64,000 bases of DNA from Oscillospiraceae bacterium (GCA_015065665.1 SVPX01000001.1:1-64000), one strand, 5' to 3'. Counted from the stretch's first letter, positions 1-10,309 are shown. Program-made: numbers and translations. The notes: a model not told the origin generated them from the letters alone.

Positions 1-1
1 C

Positions 2-793
2 CTTGAGCATCTTGATAAAGTTATCAATATTGACCAGAGTCCCATCGGCAGGACTCCCCGCAGTAACCCTGCCACATATACAGGAATGTTTACCGATATC
101 CGTGACCTTTTTGCAAAGACTCAGGAGGCTAAACTGCGAGGTTTCAGCTCAGGTCGTTTCTCCTTTAATGTCAAGGGTGGTCGTTGTGAGGCTTGTGAGG
201 GCGGCGGTATCGTCAAGATTGAGATGCACTTTCTGCCCGATGTTTATGTGCCTTGTGATGTGTGCAAGGGCAGACGATATAACAGAGAAACCCTTGAGGT
301 CAAGTATAAAGGCAAGTCTATCTACGATGTGCTTGAGATGACGGTTGAAGAGGGTCTTGAATTCTTCCAGAGTATCCCCAAGATTCACCGCAGACTCCAG
401 ACTCTCTACGAAGTTGGTCTGGGATATATCAAGATAGGACAGGCGGCAACTACCCTTTCAGGCGGTGAGGCTCAGAGAGTAAAGCTTGCCACAGAACTTT
501 CTCGCCGCAGTACAGGTAAGACAGTATACATCCTTGACGAACCTACAACAGGTCTTCATTCTGCAGATGTGCATCGCCTTATCGATGTGCTTCAGCGTCT
601 TGTGGATAAGGGCAACAGCGTTATTGTTATCGAGCATAACCTTGATCTTATCAAGACTGCTGACTATGTAATTGATTTAGGTCCCGAGGGTGGAGACGGT
701 GGCGGAGAGATTGTTGCACAAGGTACTCCCGAGGAGATTGCTCAGTGTGAAAAATCCTACACAGGTCACTTCCTGAGAAAAATTCTCAAATAA
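2..793 (+). CDS. uvrA: Excinuclease ABC subunit A (UvrA), C-terminal part, 5' end outside window
   Basis: Frame 2 is open from the window edge: [46 protein letters not shown] zinc motif; [15 protein letters not shown] signature; [11 protein letters not shown] Walker B. Confidence 0.97.
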   Translation, partial: LEHLDKVINIDQSPIGRTPRSNPATYTGMFTDIRDLFAKTQEAKLRGFSSGRFSFNVKGGRCEACEGGGIVKIEMHFLPDVYVPCDVCKGRRYNRETLEVKYKGKSIYDVLEMTVEEGLEFFQSIPKIHRRLQTLYEVGLGYIKIGQAATTLSGGEAQRVKLATELSRRSTGKTVYILDEPTTGLHSADVHRLIDVLQRLVDKGNSVIVIEHNLDLIKTADYVIDLGPEGGDGGGEIVAQGTPEEIAQCEKSYTGHFLRKILK

Positions 794-806
794 ATATTTT
801 ATTTTT

Positions 807-843
807 AAGAGAAATTGCATTCTTTTATGCAATTTCTCTTTAT
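807..843 (+). terminator. Rho-independent terminator after uvrA
   Basis: aagagaaattgcat-tctttt-atgcaatttctctt stem followed by tattttt. Confidence 0.75.
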
Positions 844-873
844 TTTTGCCCACCAGTCGGAGGTGTAATTATT

Positions 874-2307
874 ATGATTACTATTCTGAATGGAAAACTT
901 ACCATTCCCGAGTCTGAGCGATTTATCGGTTTTGCAGGGGATAACCTCAGACGAACTGTAAACTTTTTAATCAGTGGTGCCTCTGAGGCAGACCACATCT
1001 ACCGTCTCTACCTTACCTTTGATGACGGTACAGTCAATTATTTTACTCTGCCTTCAACTGTTACAGACGAGGGTGTTGTGCTTACCTGGAATGTACTTAT
1101 AGAGCATATCTTTATGAGTGGTTCGGTTAAGGTACAAATCAAGGCTTTTTCTCACAAAGGCGTGGTATATCATACCACTACCGACAGATTCTTTGTGGGG
1201 GATAGTGCTGAATTTTCCGATTATTTCAGAAAACAGAATTCAGAGTTTCTTGAATATGAGAAGAAACTTAATAATCTCAGAGAGTCTGTGTCTGATATCT
1301 GTGTGCTGATGCCTTTTGTTGGTGACAACGGTAACTGGTATATATATGATGCGGATTCGGGAGAATACAAGGACAGCGGTAAGCCCTCTGTAGGTCTTGT
1401 TGATAACCTGTATGTTAAAACAGATATGATTGAAGATAGTGCCGTAACAGGTGACAAGATTGCATCTGATTCAGTTGATTATAATCATCTGAAAGATATG
1501 TCAGTAACACCTGAAAAGTTAGACAGGGAGTATGTCAGATTGCATCAATCAGGTGTCGGAAGTGCAATTCGTTCTGAATCACAATTTCATAATTATCTTG
1601 TTACCGGTACAGCAAATGAAATTGATGAGTTAGAGAAATTCAGAAAAATCTGTATGTTTTCTGTGGGAGCAACAGATGGTGTTCTTTCTGTTATTGGTAC
1701 GGGCAGGTTTTATGGTTTCTATATTTCAAAATCAGCTTTTACTTTTACAAGATTAGGTGTTAATCCTCAAACATTCCTTGCGCTGTGGAACGCTGAAAAA
1801 ATTACTTCAATTGAACTTGTTGGAGACAACGCTGTTGCAGACCAGAGTTATATCCCCACAAGCGAGAACGCGCAGAGCGGTATTGCAGTTAATGAGGCTT
1901 TTGAGATTTTCAAGGAACAGTATCAGCAAATCAAAAATGTAACTCTTCAGGAAATTTCATATATGGCTCTTTTGGAACAATTAAAAACTTTCGGTGCTAT
2001 AAGATTTAACACAGGGGGCCAGGACTTTACAGGTTCGTCAACAGATTTAAACCTGCCGAGGGGCGAATATTTGGCTTTCTATAATGGGGCAAGTTCTTAC
2101 TGTTTAGAACTTACTTCGGCTATTGCGTATAGATTCAGTGGACATGACTTGTTCGATACAGGAGAATACACTTTTAGTGTGAGCAGTCCTCTTTGGGAAA
2201 CACAGACGAACCTTTCTAAGCTTTTTCGTTCTCTTGGTGATATTGACACCGCCCTTGATAACATCATAGCAACTCAAGAAAGTTATATCGGAGGTGTTTC
2301 TGAATGA
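874..2307 (+). CDS. Phage baseplate upper protein-like (BppU N-terminal-like) structural protein
   Basis: N-terminus MITILNGKLTIPESERFIGFAGDNLRRTVNFLISG..YRLYLTFDDGTVNYF resembles BppU-type N-terminal domains; followed by tail and lysis genes. Confidence 0.65.
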   Translation: MITILNGKLTIPESERFIGFAGDNLRRTVNFLISGASEADHIYRLYLTFDDGTVNYFTLPSTVTDEGVVLTWNVLIEHIFMSGSVKVQIKAFSHKGVVYHTTTDRFFVGDSAEFSDYFRKQNSEFLEYEKKLNNLRESVSDICVLMPFVGDNGNWYIYDADSGEYKDSGKPSVGLVDNLYVKTDMIEDSAVTGDKIASDSVDYNHLKDMSVTPEKLDREYVRLHQSGVGSAIRSESQFHNYLVTGTANEIDELEKFRKICMFSVGATDGVLSVIGTGRFYGFYISKSAFTFTRLGVNPQTFLALWNAEKITSIELVGDNAVADQSYIPTSENAQSGIAVNEAFEIFKEQYQQIKNVTLQEISYMALLEQLKTFGAIRFNTGGQDFTGSSTDLNLPRGEYLAFYNGASSYCLELTSAIAYRFSGHDLFDTGEYTFSVSSPLWETQTNLSKLFRSLGDIDTALDNIIATQESYIGGVSE

Positions 2308-2993
2308 GTACAGCCGATAAACTTGTAACTGTTGCAGAGAATGTAGATAAAGTCTATAACGCAGGCTATGAAGCTGGCAAGGCTGAGGGCGATGGTTTGC
2401 CTGCTGAATTTGAGTGGGCGAAACATACCATTAACAAACCCTTGTTCAACGATGATAGTTGGGCAACAGAAAACACTGTGATATATATGCCTAATGTCAG
2501 CAATATATCTGAGATTTTCTATAACAAGAACCTCACAAAGATTAAAACATTAACCGTCAAAACAGATGTTCCTGTTACTAATGCGAATTACTTTTTAAAA
2601 GCGCAAAACAATGTGAGCTACGCTTTCCTTGAAAAGCTCATTCTCGAATGTGATTTCTCACAATGTGATAATTTTAGTCAGTTCTTACAGTTTCAGAGAA
2701 AACTTGTATCAATCGAGGGACAGCCACTTAATCTATCAAGTGCTGTTTCTTTCAACTTTAGTTATTTGGAGGCTTTAGAAAGTTTTCGTGTGGAGAGAGA
2801 AACGATAAAAGTTGATTTTTATGTTGCTGCGTCATCTAATCTTGATAGTGAAACTATACAAAGCATTGTTGACGGTTTGGCAGATTTGACAGGCGGAGAT
2901 GCGAAAACTTTAATACTTCACTCAACTGTTAAAGGAAAACTTACAGAAACACAACTTGCCACAATCACAGGCAAGAATTGGACTGTAGCGTAA
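2304..2993 (+). CDS. Phage tail-associated hypothetical protein
   Basis: Overlaps the upstream stop (ATGA); C-terminus DGLADLTGGDAKTLILHSTVKGKLTETQLATITGKNWTVA is typical of clostridial phage tail proteins. Confidence 0.6.
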   Translation: MSTADKLVTVAENVDKVYNAGYEAGKAEGDGLPAEFEWAKHTINKPLFNDDSWATENTVIYMPNVSNISEIFYNKNLTKIKTLTVKTDVPVTNANYFLKAQNNVSYAFLEKLILECDFSQCDNFSQFLQFQRKLVSIEGQPLNLSSAVSFNFSYLEALESFRVERETIKVDFYVAASSNLDSETIQSIVDGLADLTGGDAKTLILHSTVKGKLTETQLATITGKNWTVA

Positions 2994-3004
2994 GGGGGCT
3001 TTTT

Positions 3005-3265
3005 ATGAAGATCGAAATCATAAACGGAATAAGAGTTATCACCCCTGATGCAGGAATGTTCCTGTATAAAACGGCTGACCGAATAATCAGCGATAAAGTC
3101 TTTCTTGGTGTAGGTGACACGGAATCAGGTTGGGCTGAAATCACAGAGGAAAGAAAAGCGGAGCTTGAAACTTTGTGGGAATCAGAAAATAACCCTGAAA
3201 ATGTGGCAACTGATGCTGATTATATTAACGCTCTTGAAAGTCTGGGGGTGCAGTTCAATGAATAA
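3005..3265 (+). CDS. Small phage-type hypothetical protein
   Basis: ATG at 3005 after an aaggggg RBS; 86 aa; lies within the tail/lysis cassette. Confidence 0.6.
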   Translation: MKIEIINGIRVITPDAGMFLYKTADRIISDKVFLGVGDTESGWAEITEERKAELETLWESENNPENVATDADYINALESLGVQFNE

Positions 3266-3437
3266 ATCTGCATTGAATGAGGCTGTAAACCTCTGCAAAG
3301 AAACAACAAGAGAGGCTTTGCAAACGGTGTACGACTCTCTTAATCAAGGTCAGCAGAAAAAGCTGATTAAAGACGAAAAAGTAAAAGCATTATTTGATTT
3401 GTTTGAAGTGAATTACGATGCTCAGAAAAAAGGCTAA
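3258..3437 (+). CDS. Small hypothetical protein of the phage cassette
   Basis: ATG at 3258 overlaps the upstream gene end; MNKSALNEAVNLCKETTREALQTVYDSLNQGQQKKLIKDEKVKALFDLFEVNYDAQKKG (59 aa). Confidence 0.55.
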   Translation: MNKSALNEAVNLCKETTREALQTVYDSLNQGQQKKLIKDEKVKALFDLFEVNYDAQKKG

Positions 3438-3457
3438 ACGATAGGAGAAATTATAAT

Positions 3458-4396
3458 ATGGCAAATATAAAATGTGTTGATGTTTCTGAGTGGCAGGGAA
3501 ATATAGACTGGAAAAAGGTGTACAAGGCAGGGTATACCTGTGCTATCCTCAGAGCAGGTTTCGGACGTTATGCATCTCAGAAGGATAAGTGTTTTGACGC
3601 AAACTATAAGAACGCAAAGGCGGCAGGTGTCAGACTGGGTGCATACTGGTACTCCTATGCAGTTGATAAAGCGGATGCTATTAAAGAGGCGAAAGCCTGT
3701 ATCTCAATCCTTAAGGGTAAGTCTTTTGAGTTGCCTGTATTCTTTGATATGGAAGAGAATTCTATGAAGAAACTTGGTAAGAAGACACTTACTGAAATGG
3801 CAAAAGCGTTCTGTGATACTCTTAAAAGTGCAGGATATAGGGCAGGTGTATACAGTAATCTGGATTGGTTTACAAACTATCTTGATTATAATTCCTTAAA
3901 GAAACTTTATCCCATCTGGTATGCACAGTATTACAAGGAAGCACAGATGGATTGTGATATCTGGCAGTATTCAAGCACAGGTAAAGTCAGTGGTATAAGC
4001 GGCAATGTTGATATGAATATTATTTATAATTCCTCTGTGATAAAGTCTGAAGAAGCAAAAACTACTCAGACAGAGAAGAAAGAGGAAACACCTCTCCTCG
4101 AAACTGCTGCTTTACAGGTTTTGCTCAGAATTGCGTTGGATTTAAAGGTAGTCAAGACTAATGTTACCCCTGTTAACAACATAAAAGGCAGACTTACAAA
4201 TGCCGCTATAATCGAAGCAAGAGAGTTTATGGGATACAAGAATCCTACATCCGATGTTGATATGGATTTTATCTGCAGTCTTGATAAGGCTCTCAGAGAA
4301 AAACTGGCTCTTCTTGCATCGGGTGATGTAAACGGTGATGGTAAGGTTGATATCAAGGATGCCACACAGATTCAGAGAAAGGTGGCAGGATTTTAA
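3458..4396 (+). CDS. GH25 lysozyme (endolysin-like) with C-terminal single dockerin-type repeat
   Basis: KCVDVSEWQGNIDWKKVYKAGYTCAILRAGFGRY; FFDMEEN; YRAGVYSNLDWF; DIWQYSSTG; C-terminus GDVNGDGKVDIKDATQIQRKVAGF. Confidence 0.9.
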   Translation: MANIKCVDVSEWQGNIDWKKVYKAGYTCAILRAGFGRYASQKDKCFDANYKNAKAAGVRLGAYWYSYAVDKADAIKEAKACISILKGKSFELPVFFDMEENSMKKLGKKTLTEMAKAFCDTLKSAGYRAGVYSNLDWFTNYLDYNSLKKLYPIWYAQYYKEAQMDCDIWQYSSTGKVSGISGNVDMNIIYNSSVIKSEEAKTTQTEKKEETPLLETAALQVLLRIALDLKVVKTNVTPVNNIKGRLTNAAIIEAREFMGYKNPTSDVDMDFICSLDKALREKLALLASGDVNGDGKVDIKDATQIQRKVAGF

Positions 4397-4397
4397 G

Positions 4398-4865
4398 ATG
4401 TTATCAAAGTTGTTTGTTTCGTTTCTCAGCGGTCTTTCTCTTCAGAAAATTACCTTTGCCTCAGTAATTGCAGGTGTAGGCGGTTTTGCAGCTTGGTTTC
4501 TTGGGGGCTGGGATACTCTGATTATCTGTTACATAACTCTCATGGTGATTGACTATCTCACAGGGGTTGCAAAGGCAATCTATCAGAAAAAACTTTCAAG
4601 CAAAACAGGTTTCAGAGGAATACTCAAGAAACTCCTTGCAATCTGTGTGATAGGTCTTTCGGTTTCTTTGCAGAATATTTTGCCTGAGGCTGTGCCTCTC
4701 AGAGAAGTCACCGTGCTTTTCTTTATTGCAAACGAAGGCTTTTCTATTCTTGAAAACGCAGACGGACTTATTCCTTTGCCCGAGAAACTCCGCAGTGTAC
4801 TGTATCAGATTCAGGATAAAGCACAGAACGAGGAAAATAAAAAGGATAATTCAGACGCAGACTAA
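4398..4865 (+). CDS. Phage holin family protein
   Basis: ATG at 4398; ITLMVIDYLTGVAKAIYQKKLSSKTGFRGILKK holin signature; follows the lysin. Confidence 0.88.
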   Translation: MLSKLFVSFLSGLSLQKITFASVIAGVGGFAAWFLGGWDTLIICYITLMVIDYLTGVAKAIYQKKLSSKTGFRGILKKLLAICVIGLSVSLQNILPEAVPLREVTVLFFIANEGFSILENADGLIPLPEKLRSVLYQIQDKAQNEENKKDNSDAD

Positions 4866-4889
4866 AATCAGATTTATATAAGACAAAAA

Positions 4890-4929
4890 CAAAGGCGGAA
4901 GTATGATGAAACATACCTCTGCCTTTTGT
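4890..4929. terminator. Terminator-like hairpin between holin and thyX
   Basis: caaaggcggaagtatg-atgaaa-catacctctgccttttg palindrome. Confidence 0.55.
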
Positions 4930-5030
4930 TGATTTTTGTATTTCATTGTGTTATAATATATCAGTATAATGCTATAATTGTGACTAATTGCAGATTTACT
5001 GCAAATCTATCAATAAAGGAGAGGGATACA

Positions 5031-5837
5031 ATGGCTATTAAAGTGACACTTCTTGCACATACTCCAAGTCCCGAGGAGATTGTTGCCGCAGCGGCAAAAC
5101 TCTGTTATTCACCTTCCTCAATAGAGAATATCCGTGAAGGTCTTACCGAGGAGAAAACAGCATCTTTTGTTAAGATGCTCAGCGATATGGGCCACGCAAG
5201 TCCCACCGAACACGCATCATTTACCTTTGGTATAGAGGGTATATCCCGCGCTTGTTCACATCAGCTTGTTCGTCATCGTATTGCCTCTTACAGTCAGCAG
5301 TCCCAGCGATATGTTGATGGCAACAGCTTTGAGTTTGTAACTCCTCCTGAGATTATGGATGACGAGCATTGCCTTGATGTTTACAATCAGGTTATAGATA
5401 TGCAGATGAAGGCATATTCTGATATCCGCGATGCCCTTGCTGTTAAGTATATCCGTGAGTTTTCAGATAAGGAATACACAGGCACAGATGCAGACATCAT
5501 AGAGGCTTTCAAGGCTCAAAACAAAGCACAATGCTCTGTGTTTATCAAGAAAGCTAACGAGGATGCCCGTTACATCCTGCCCAATGCCTGTACAACAAAG
5601 ATTGTTTGCACATTCAATGCAAGAAGCCTTGAGAACTTCTTTGCTCACCGTTGTTGCAACCGCGCACAGTGGGAGATAAGAGAAGTTGCCCAGCAGATGC
5701 TTCTTATCTGCAAAGAGGTTGCTCCCAATATCTTTGCTAAGAGCGGTCCCTCTTGTATGAGAGGTGCTTGTCCCGAGGGTGGTATGACCTGCGGTAAAAT
5801 TAAGGAAGTAAGAGAAAAATACGGATATGGAAAATAA
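5031..5837 (+). CDS. thyX: FAD-dependent thymidylate synthase ThyX
   Basis: RHRIASYSQQSQRYV matches the ThyX motif RHRxxSxxxxSxR; ATG at 5031 after an aaaggagagg RBS. Confidence 0.96.
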   Translation: MAIKVTLLAHTPSPEEIVAAAAKLCYSPSSIENIREGLTEEKTASFVKMLSDMGHASPTEHASFTFGIEGISRACSHQLVRHRIASYSQQSQRYVDGNSFEFVTPPEIMDDEHCLDVYNQVIDMQMKAYSDIRDALAVKYIREFSDKEYTGTDADIIEAFKAQNKAQCSVFIKKANEDARYILPNACTTKIVCTFNARSLENFFAHRCCNRAQWEIREVAQQMLLICKEVAPNIFAKSGPSCMRGACPEGGMTCGKIKEVREKYGYGK

Positions 5838-6513
5838 TCAGAGCAAAAAAGGACGCATAATAGTTATAGAGGGGCTTGATGGCTCAGGCAAGGGAACTCA
5901 GTCTAAAATTCTTATGGAGAAATTATCTCAGCAATATAAGGTGAGAAAAATCTCTTTTCCCGATTATGACAGCCCTGCATCTCAGCCTGTGCAGATGTAT
6001 CTGAATGGTGAATTCGGCAGCAATGCTTCCTGTGTAAACTCCTTTGCGGCGGCATCATTCTATGCTGTAGACAGAGTTGCAAGTTACCTTAAGGATTGGA
6101 AGCAGGATTACGAGTCAGGTACAGTTTTTGTGCTGGACAGATATGTAACCTCAAATATGATTTATATGCCTGCAAAACTCCCAAAGAATGAGTGGGATTC
6201 TTTTCTTTCATGGCTTTCGGATTTTGAGTATGATAAACTTGGTCTTCCCAGACCGGATGGTGTTATCTATCTTGATATGCCCACCGAGATTTCTCAGAAA
6301 CTTATGTCAGGCAGATATAATAATGACGAGTCTAAAAAAGACCTTCACGAAAAGGATGTAGCCTTCCTCAACGCCTGTCGCGAAAGCGCACTATACGCGG
6401 CAGATAATCAGGGATGGATGGTTATTGCATGTAATGAGGGGGATGCTCCCCGCACTATTGAGGATATTGCCTCAGAGGTTTATAAAACCGCCTGTGCTTT
6501 CCTCGAAGACTAA
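5827..6513 (+). CDS. tmk: Thymidylate kinase
   Basis: IIVIEGLDGSGKGTQSKIL P-loop; VLDRYVTSNMIYMPAK DR(Y/H) motif; overlaps thyX. Confidence 0.92.
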   Translation: MENNQSKKGRIIVIEGLDGSGKGTQSKILMEKLSQQYKVRKISFPDYDSPASQPVQMYLNGEFGSNASCVNSFAAASFYAVDRVASYLKDWKQDYESGTVFVLDRYVTSNMIYMPAKLPKNEWDSFLSWLSDFEYDKLGLPRPDGVIYLDMPTEISQKLMSGRYNNDESKKDLHEKDVAFLNACRESALYAADNQGWMVIACNEGDAPRTIEDIASEVYKTACAFLED

Positions 6514-6537
6514 ACTGTATAATATTGGAGGACAGAT

Positions 6538-7089
6538 ATGTTCTATTGTTTTTTAGCAGATGGATTTGAAGAGATAGAGGCTATCACAACTGTTGATATG
6601 CTCCGCAGAGCAGGTGTTGATATGAAGACGGTTGCTGTAAACGATGACAACAATCATACAGTCAGAGGTGCTCACAATATCCCTGTTGTTGCAGATATGC
6701 ATATATGCGATACAGATACAACAAATATTCAGGGTGTATTTCTGCCCGGTGGTATGCCCGGCACAACAAACCTTGACGAGAGTGCTGATGTGAGAAAACT
6801 CATAAGCTATTGTGCAGATAATGATAAGTACATCTTTGCTATCTGTGCCGCTCCTTCTGTGCTTGGACATATGGGACTCCTTAATGGTAAAAAAGCAACC
6901 TGTTATCCCGGATTTGAGGGTGAACTGACAGGTGCTGTATATTGCGATGAACCTGCTGTGCAGGACAAAAAAATCATCACAGGCAAAGGTCCTGGTGCAA
7001 CTATTGACTTTGCAAAACTCATTGTAACAGAACTTATATCAGAGGAAGCTGCAATCTCTCTTTGTGCAGCAATGCAGTGCAGTGAGTAA
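6538..7089 (+). CDS. DJ-1/PfpI family protein
   Basis: FLADGFEEIEAITTVDMLRRAGVDV-like N-terminus; GVFLPGGMPGTTNL; FAICAAPSVLGHMGLLNGKKATCYPGFE. Confidence 0.93.
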   Translation: MFYCFLADGFEEIEAITTVDMLRRAGVDMKTVAVNDDNNHTVRGAHNIPVVADMHICDTDTTNIQGVFLPGGMPGTTNLDESADVRKLISYCADNDKYIFAICAAPSVLGHMGLLNGKKATCYPGFEGELTGAVYCDEPAVQDKKIITGKGPGATIDFAKLIVTELISEEAAISLCAAMQCSE

Positions 7090-7666
7090 GGCAAGGGATG
7101 AAAAGGTAAAGCTTCGTCAGCATTACCGCTCAATGAGAGATAAAATGACGCCCGAGTACAAGCATACACTTGATGTTGAGATAGCAAGTCGTCTGCTGTG
7201 TACCCGCGAATATATGAACTCAAAAACCATACTTACCTATGTTTCAAAGAAGGGTGAGGTTGACACTATAGGTATCATTCACGCTGCTTTCGTAAACAAA
7301 AAGCAGGTGGCAGTGCCTTACTTCAAAGGTGAGGGAGAGATGAGTTTTTATCTTATTACCTCTATGGATGACCTTGTAAAAGGTAAGTTTGGATTAATGG
7401 AGCCTGACACAAAAAAATGCAGACTTCTTGAGGACTTTACAGACTCTATGTGTATTGTGCCTGCTTTCACCTTTGACCCTCAGGGGCACAGGTTGGGATA
7501 TGGGGGAGGTTACTATGACCGCTTCCTCAGTACATATACGGGTGTCAGCGCAGGACTCTGCTACGGCACTTTCCTTAAGTGGGATTTACCCTGCGAGCCT
7601 CATGATATTCCTGTGGAACTTTTAGTTACAGAAAGATATGCACGGCATACAGCCGATAAGATATAA
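7082..7666 (+). CDS. 5-formyltetrahydrofolate cyclo-ligase
   Basis: KVKLRQHYRSMRDKM; VPAFTFDPQGHRLGYGGGYYDRFL signature; probable GTG start overlapping the upstream gene. Confidence 0.93.
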   Translation: MSKARDEKVKLRQHYRSMRDKMTPEYKHTLDVEIASRLLCTREYMNSKTILTYVSKKGEVDTIGIIHAAFVNKKQVAVPYFKGEGEMSFYLITSMDDLVKGKFGLMEPDTKKCRLLEDFTDSMCIVPAFTFDPQGHRLGYGGGYYDRFLSTYTGVSAGLCYGTFLKWDLPCEPHDIPVELLVTERYARHTADKI

Positions 7667-7690
7667 ACAAAAACCTTTGGAGGTGTTTGT

Positions 7691-9061
7691 ATGAGCGAAA
7701 ACAAAGATAACCGCGATAATCAGAATCAGGAGGAAATACGCATTTATCGTCAGCGCAGAGTTGACCAGTTCAGAATGCGTATTGAAGAAGATGAACCTGC
7801 TGTTTCCGAATCGGTTTCCGGCTCTGATTATTCTGACGAGATTTCTTCTTTCAGCGATGAGACCACCCGCGCACAGATTGAGCGTGACTCAAAGCGTGAA
7901 CTCAGACGACAGAGAAGAGAAGAAAAGAAAATCCGAAAAGTCAAAGCGGGACAGAATAAGAAGGTATATCGCATAAGCTGGATTGCTATTGTTATTATAC
8001 TTTCCATTGTTGTTTCTCAGTTTCTGATAATTGGCAGTAACGATTTCCTTGCTATCAACAGACAGGATGAAGCCCCTGCTACAATTATCATTGAAGCTGA
8101 CGATTCTGTACCTGATATTGCAAAGAAACTGGAGCAGAAAGGTGTTATCAATTCCAAAGGCTTCTTTACTCTTTTTGCTAACCTGACAGGTAAAGCAGAT
8201 GCAGTAGAGCCCGGTGTGTATCAGATTCCTATGAACAAGGACTATCTTGCAATTCTCAATCATCTTGAGTATACAGGCAATCGTCAGACAACAATTACCC
8301 TGCAGATTACCGAGGGTACAAATGTCCGCGACCTTGCACACCTTTTGTATGAATCTGGTGTGACTTATGATATGGACGAATTCCTCCGCCTTTGTAACAG
8401 CAATGAATTTGACGAGGATTATGCTTTCATCGGAGATATCGAGGATAACCCCAATCGTATATATAAGCTGGAAGGTTATCTTTTCCCCGATACCTACGAA
8501 TTCTATGTGGATGAGGACCCCAAACTTACAATCAGCCGCTTCCTTGATAACTTTGAGGCAAGAGTTTATGAGAATAAATTTGAGGTAAAGGGTTACAGCG
8601 AACCTGTATCTATTATCGAACTTATCAATGCAAAACACGATTATACACTTGATCAGATTGTAAATATAGCCGCTATTGTTCAGGGTGAATCTGCAAACTC
8701 AGAGGAAATGTTCAAGGTTTCATCTGTAATCCATAACCGTCTTGACTATGGTTCTCAGTATGATATTCATACTCTGGGTATGGATTCCACCGCATACTAT
8801 CCCTATAAGAATGCAGATTCTGTTCCCAAGGAGGAACTTGAAAATTTTGTAAGCACCTATGGTACTTACGAGAAAGCAGGTCTGCCTCCCGGAGCAATCA
8901 ATTCTCCTTGCGCAGATGCTCTTATTGCGGCAATCGCACCCTCTGAGACAGACTACCTCTACTTCTGTCATGGTGTTGAGTCTGATGGCACAGTAACATC
9001 TTACTTTGCATCTGATTACAGCACACATATGTCAAATCTATCCAAAGCAGGTCTTAACTGA
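7691..9061 (+). CDS. mltG: Endolytic transglycosylase MltG
   Basis: YrrL/MltG pattern: single TM, DSVPDIAKKLEQKGVI, NIAAIVQGES..VSSVIHNRL, YGTYEKAGLPPGAINSP. Confidence 0.95.
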   Translation: MSENKDNRDNQNQEEIRIYRQRRVDQFRMRIEEDEPAVSESVSGSDYSDEISSFSDETTRAQIERDSKRELRRQRREEKKIRKVKAGQNKKVYRISWIAIVIILSIVVSQFLIIGSNDFLAINRQDEAPATIIIEADDSVPDIAKKLEQKGVINSKGFFTLFANLTGKADAVEPGVYQIPMNKDYLAILNHLEYTGNRQTTITLQITEGTNVRDLAHLLYESGVTYDMDEFLRLCNSNEFDEDYAFIGDIEDNPNRIYKLEGYLFPDTYEFYVDEDPKLTISRFLDNFEARVYENKFEVKGYSEPVSIIELINAKHDYTLDQIVNIAAIVQGESANSEEMFKVSSVIHNRLDYGSQYDIHTLGMDSTAYYPYKNADSVPKEELENFVSTYGTYEKAGLPPGAINSPCADALIAAIAPSETDYLYFCHGVESDGTVTSYFASDYSTHMSNLSKAGLN

Positions 9062-9063
9062 TA

Positions 9064-10296
9064 ATGAACGATTTAATTATAAAACCCGAGATACTTGCTC
9101 CTGCAGGAGACGAAGAAGCCTTACAGGCGGCTCTGCGCTTTGGTGCTGATGCAGTTTATGTAGGCGCACAGCAGTTTGGTATGAGAACCTCGCCCAAGAA
9201 CTTTGACGAGGAATCATTACCCAGAGCAGTAAAACTTGCTCACAGCATGGGTAAGAAACTTTACCTTGTCTGCAATGTTCTTCCTCGAGAGCCTCAGATT
9301 CATCTGCTCCCCGATTTTCTCTCCTTTGCAGAAGAAAGTGGGGTGGATGCCCTGATTATTGCCGATTTAGGTGTTTTTGAACTTGCAAAGAAATATGCTC
9401 CCAAAACCCCCAGACACGTCAGCACACAGGCAGGCATCGTCAATAGTGAAACCGCAAAAGCCTTCTACAATATGGGGGCAGACAGAGTTGTTCTTGCAAG
9501 AGAACTCAGCTTTGAAGAGATTGCTCAGATTCGTAGCAATATCCCTGCTGACCTTGAGATTGAGTGCTTTGTACATGGTGCTATGTGCGTAAGTTTTTCT
9601 GGCAGATGCCTTATCTCAGAATATCTTACTGGCAGAGATCCCAATAGGGGAGATTGTTCTCAGCCCTGCAGATGGAAGTACCATCTCTACGAAGAAAACC
9701 GAGAGGGACAGTTCTTTCCTCTGGAAGAAATCGACCATGGCACATTCCTCTATAACTCCAAGGATATGTGTATGATTGATTATATCCCTCAGCTTGTAAA
9801 AGCAGGTATCAGCAGTTTCAAGATTGAGGGCAGAGCCAAGACCGCCTACTATAGTGCAGTTGCAACCAATGCCTACCGACAGGCTGTGGATGCTTACTTT
9901 GACTCTGGCTTTGATGCTTCTTTCAAAACTCCCCAGAATATCAGAGAAGAGCTTGAGAAGATAAGCCATCGCGAGTACAGCACAGGCTTCTATCTCGGCA
10001 CAACTCCCGGTCAGAATACATCCTCTGGCGGATATATCCGTCACTATGACCTGGTTGCCTTGTGTGAAGAAGAAACCGACTTCGGCGGAATCATCACCCA
10101 GCGTAACAAGTTCTATCTTGGTGATGAGGTGGACGTGCTTCCCCCAAGCGGTATTCCTTTCACAGTTGTTGCAAATAAACTTGTGAATGAATATGGGGAA
10201 GAGGTGGATTCCACACCCCATCCTATGCAGAGGCTTGAGCTTCATTGTGACAAAAAAATCCCTGCAGGCTCCTTCCTCCGAGTAAAGCGTAAATAA
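9064..10296 (+). CDS. U32 family peptidase / YegQ-like
   Basis: PEILAPAGDEEALQAALRFGADAVYVG; IECFVHGAMCVSFSGRCLIS; RGDCSQPCRWKY U32 signature. Confidence 0.95.
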   Translation: MNDLIIKPEILAPAGDEEALQAALRFGADAVYVGAQQFGMRTSPKNFDEESLPRAVKLAHSMGKKLYLVCNVLPREPQIHLLPDFLSFAEESGVDALIIADLGVFELAKKYAPKTPRHVSTQAGIVNSETAKAFYNMGADRVVLARELSFEEIAQIRSNIPADLEIECFVHGAMCVSFSGRCLISEYLTGRDPNRGDCSQPCRWKYHLYEENREGQFFPLEEIDHGTFLYNSKDMCMIDYIPQLVKAGISSFKIEGRAKTAYYSAVATNAYRQAVDAYFDSGFDASFKTPQNIREELEKISHREYSTGFYLGTTPGQNTSSGGYIRHYDLVALCEEETDFGGIITQRNKFYLGDEVDVLPPSGIPFTVVANKLVNEYGEEVDSTPHPMQRLELHCDKKIPAGSFLRVKRK

Positions 10297-10309
10297 AATA
10301 AACGATAAA

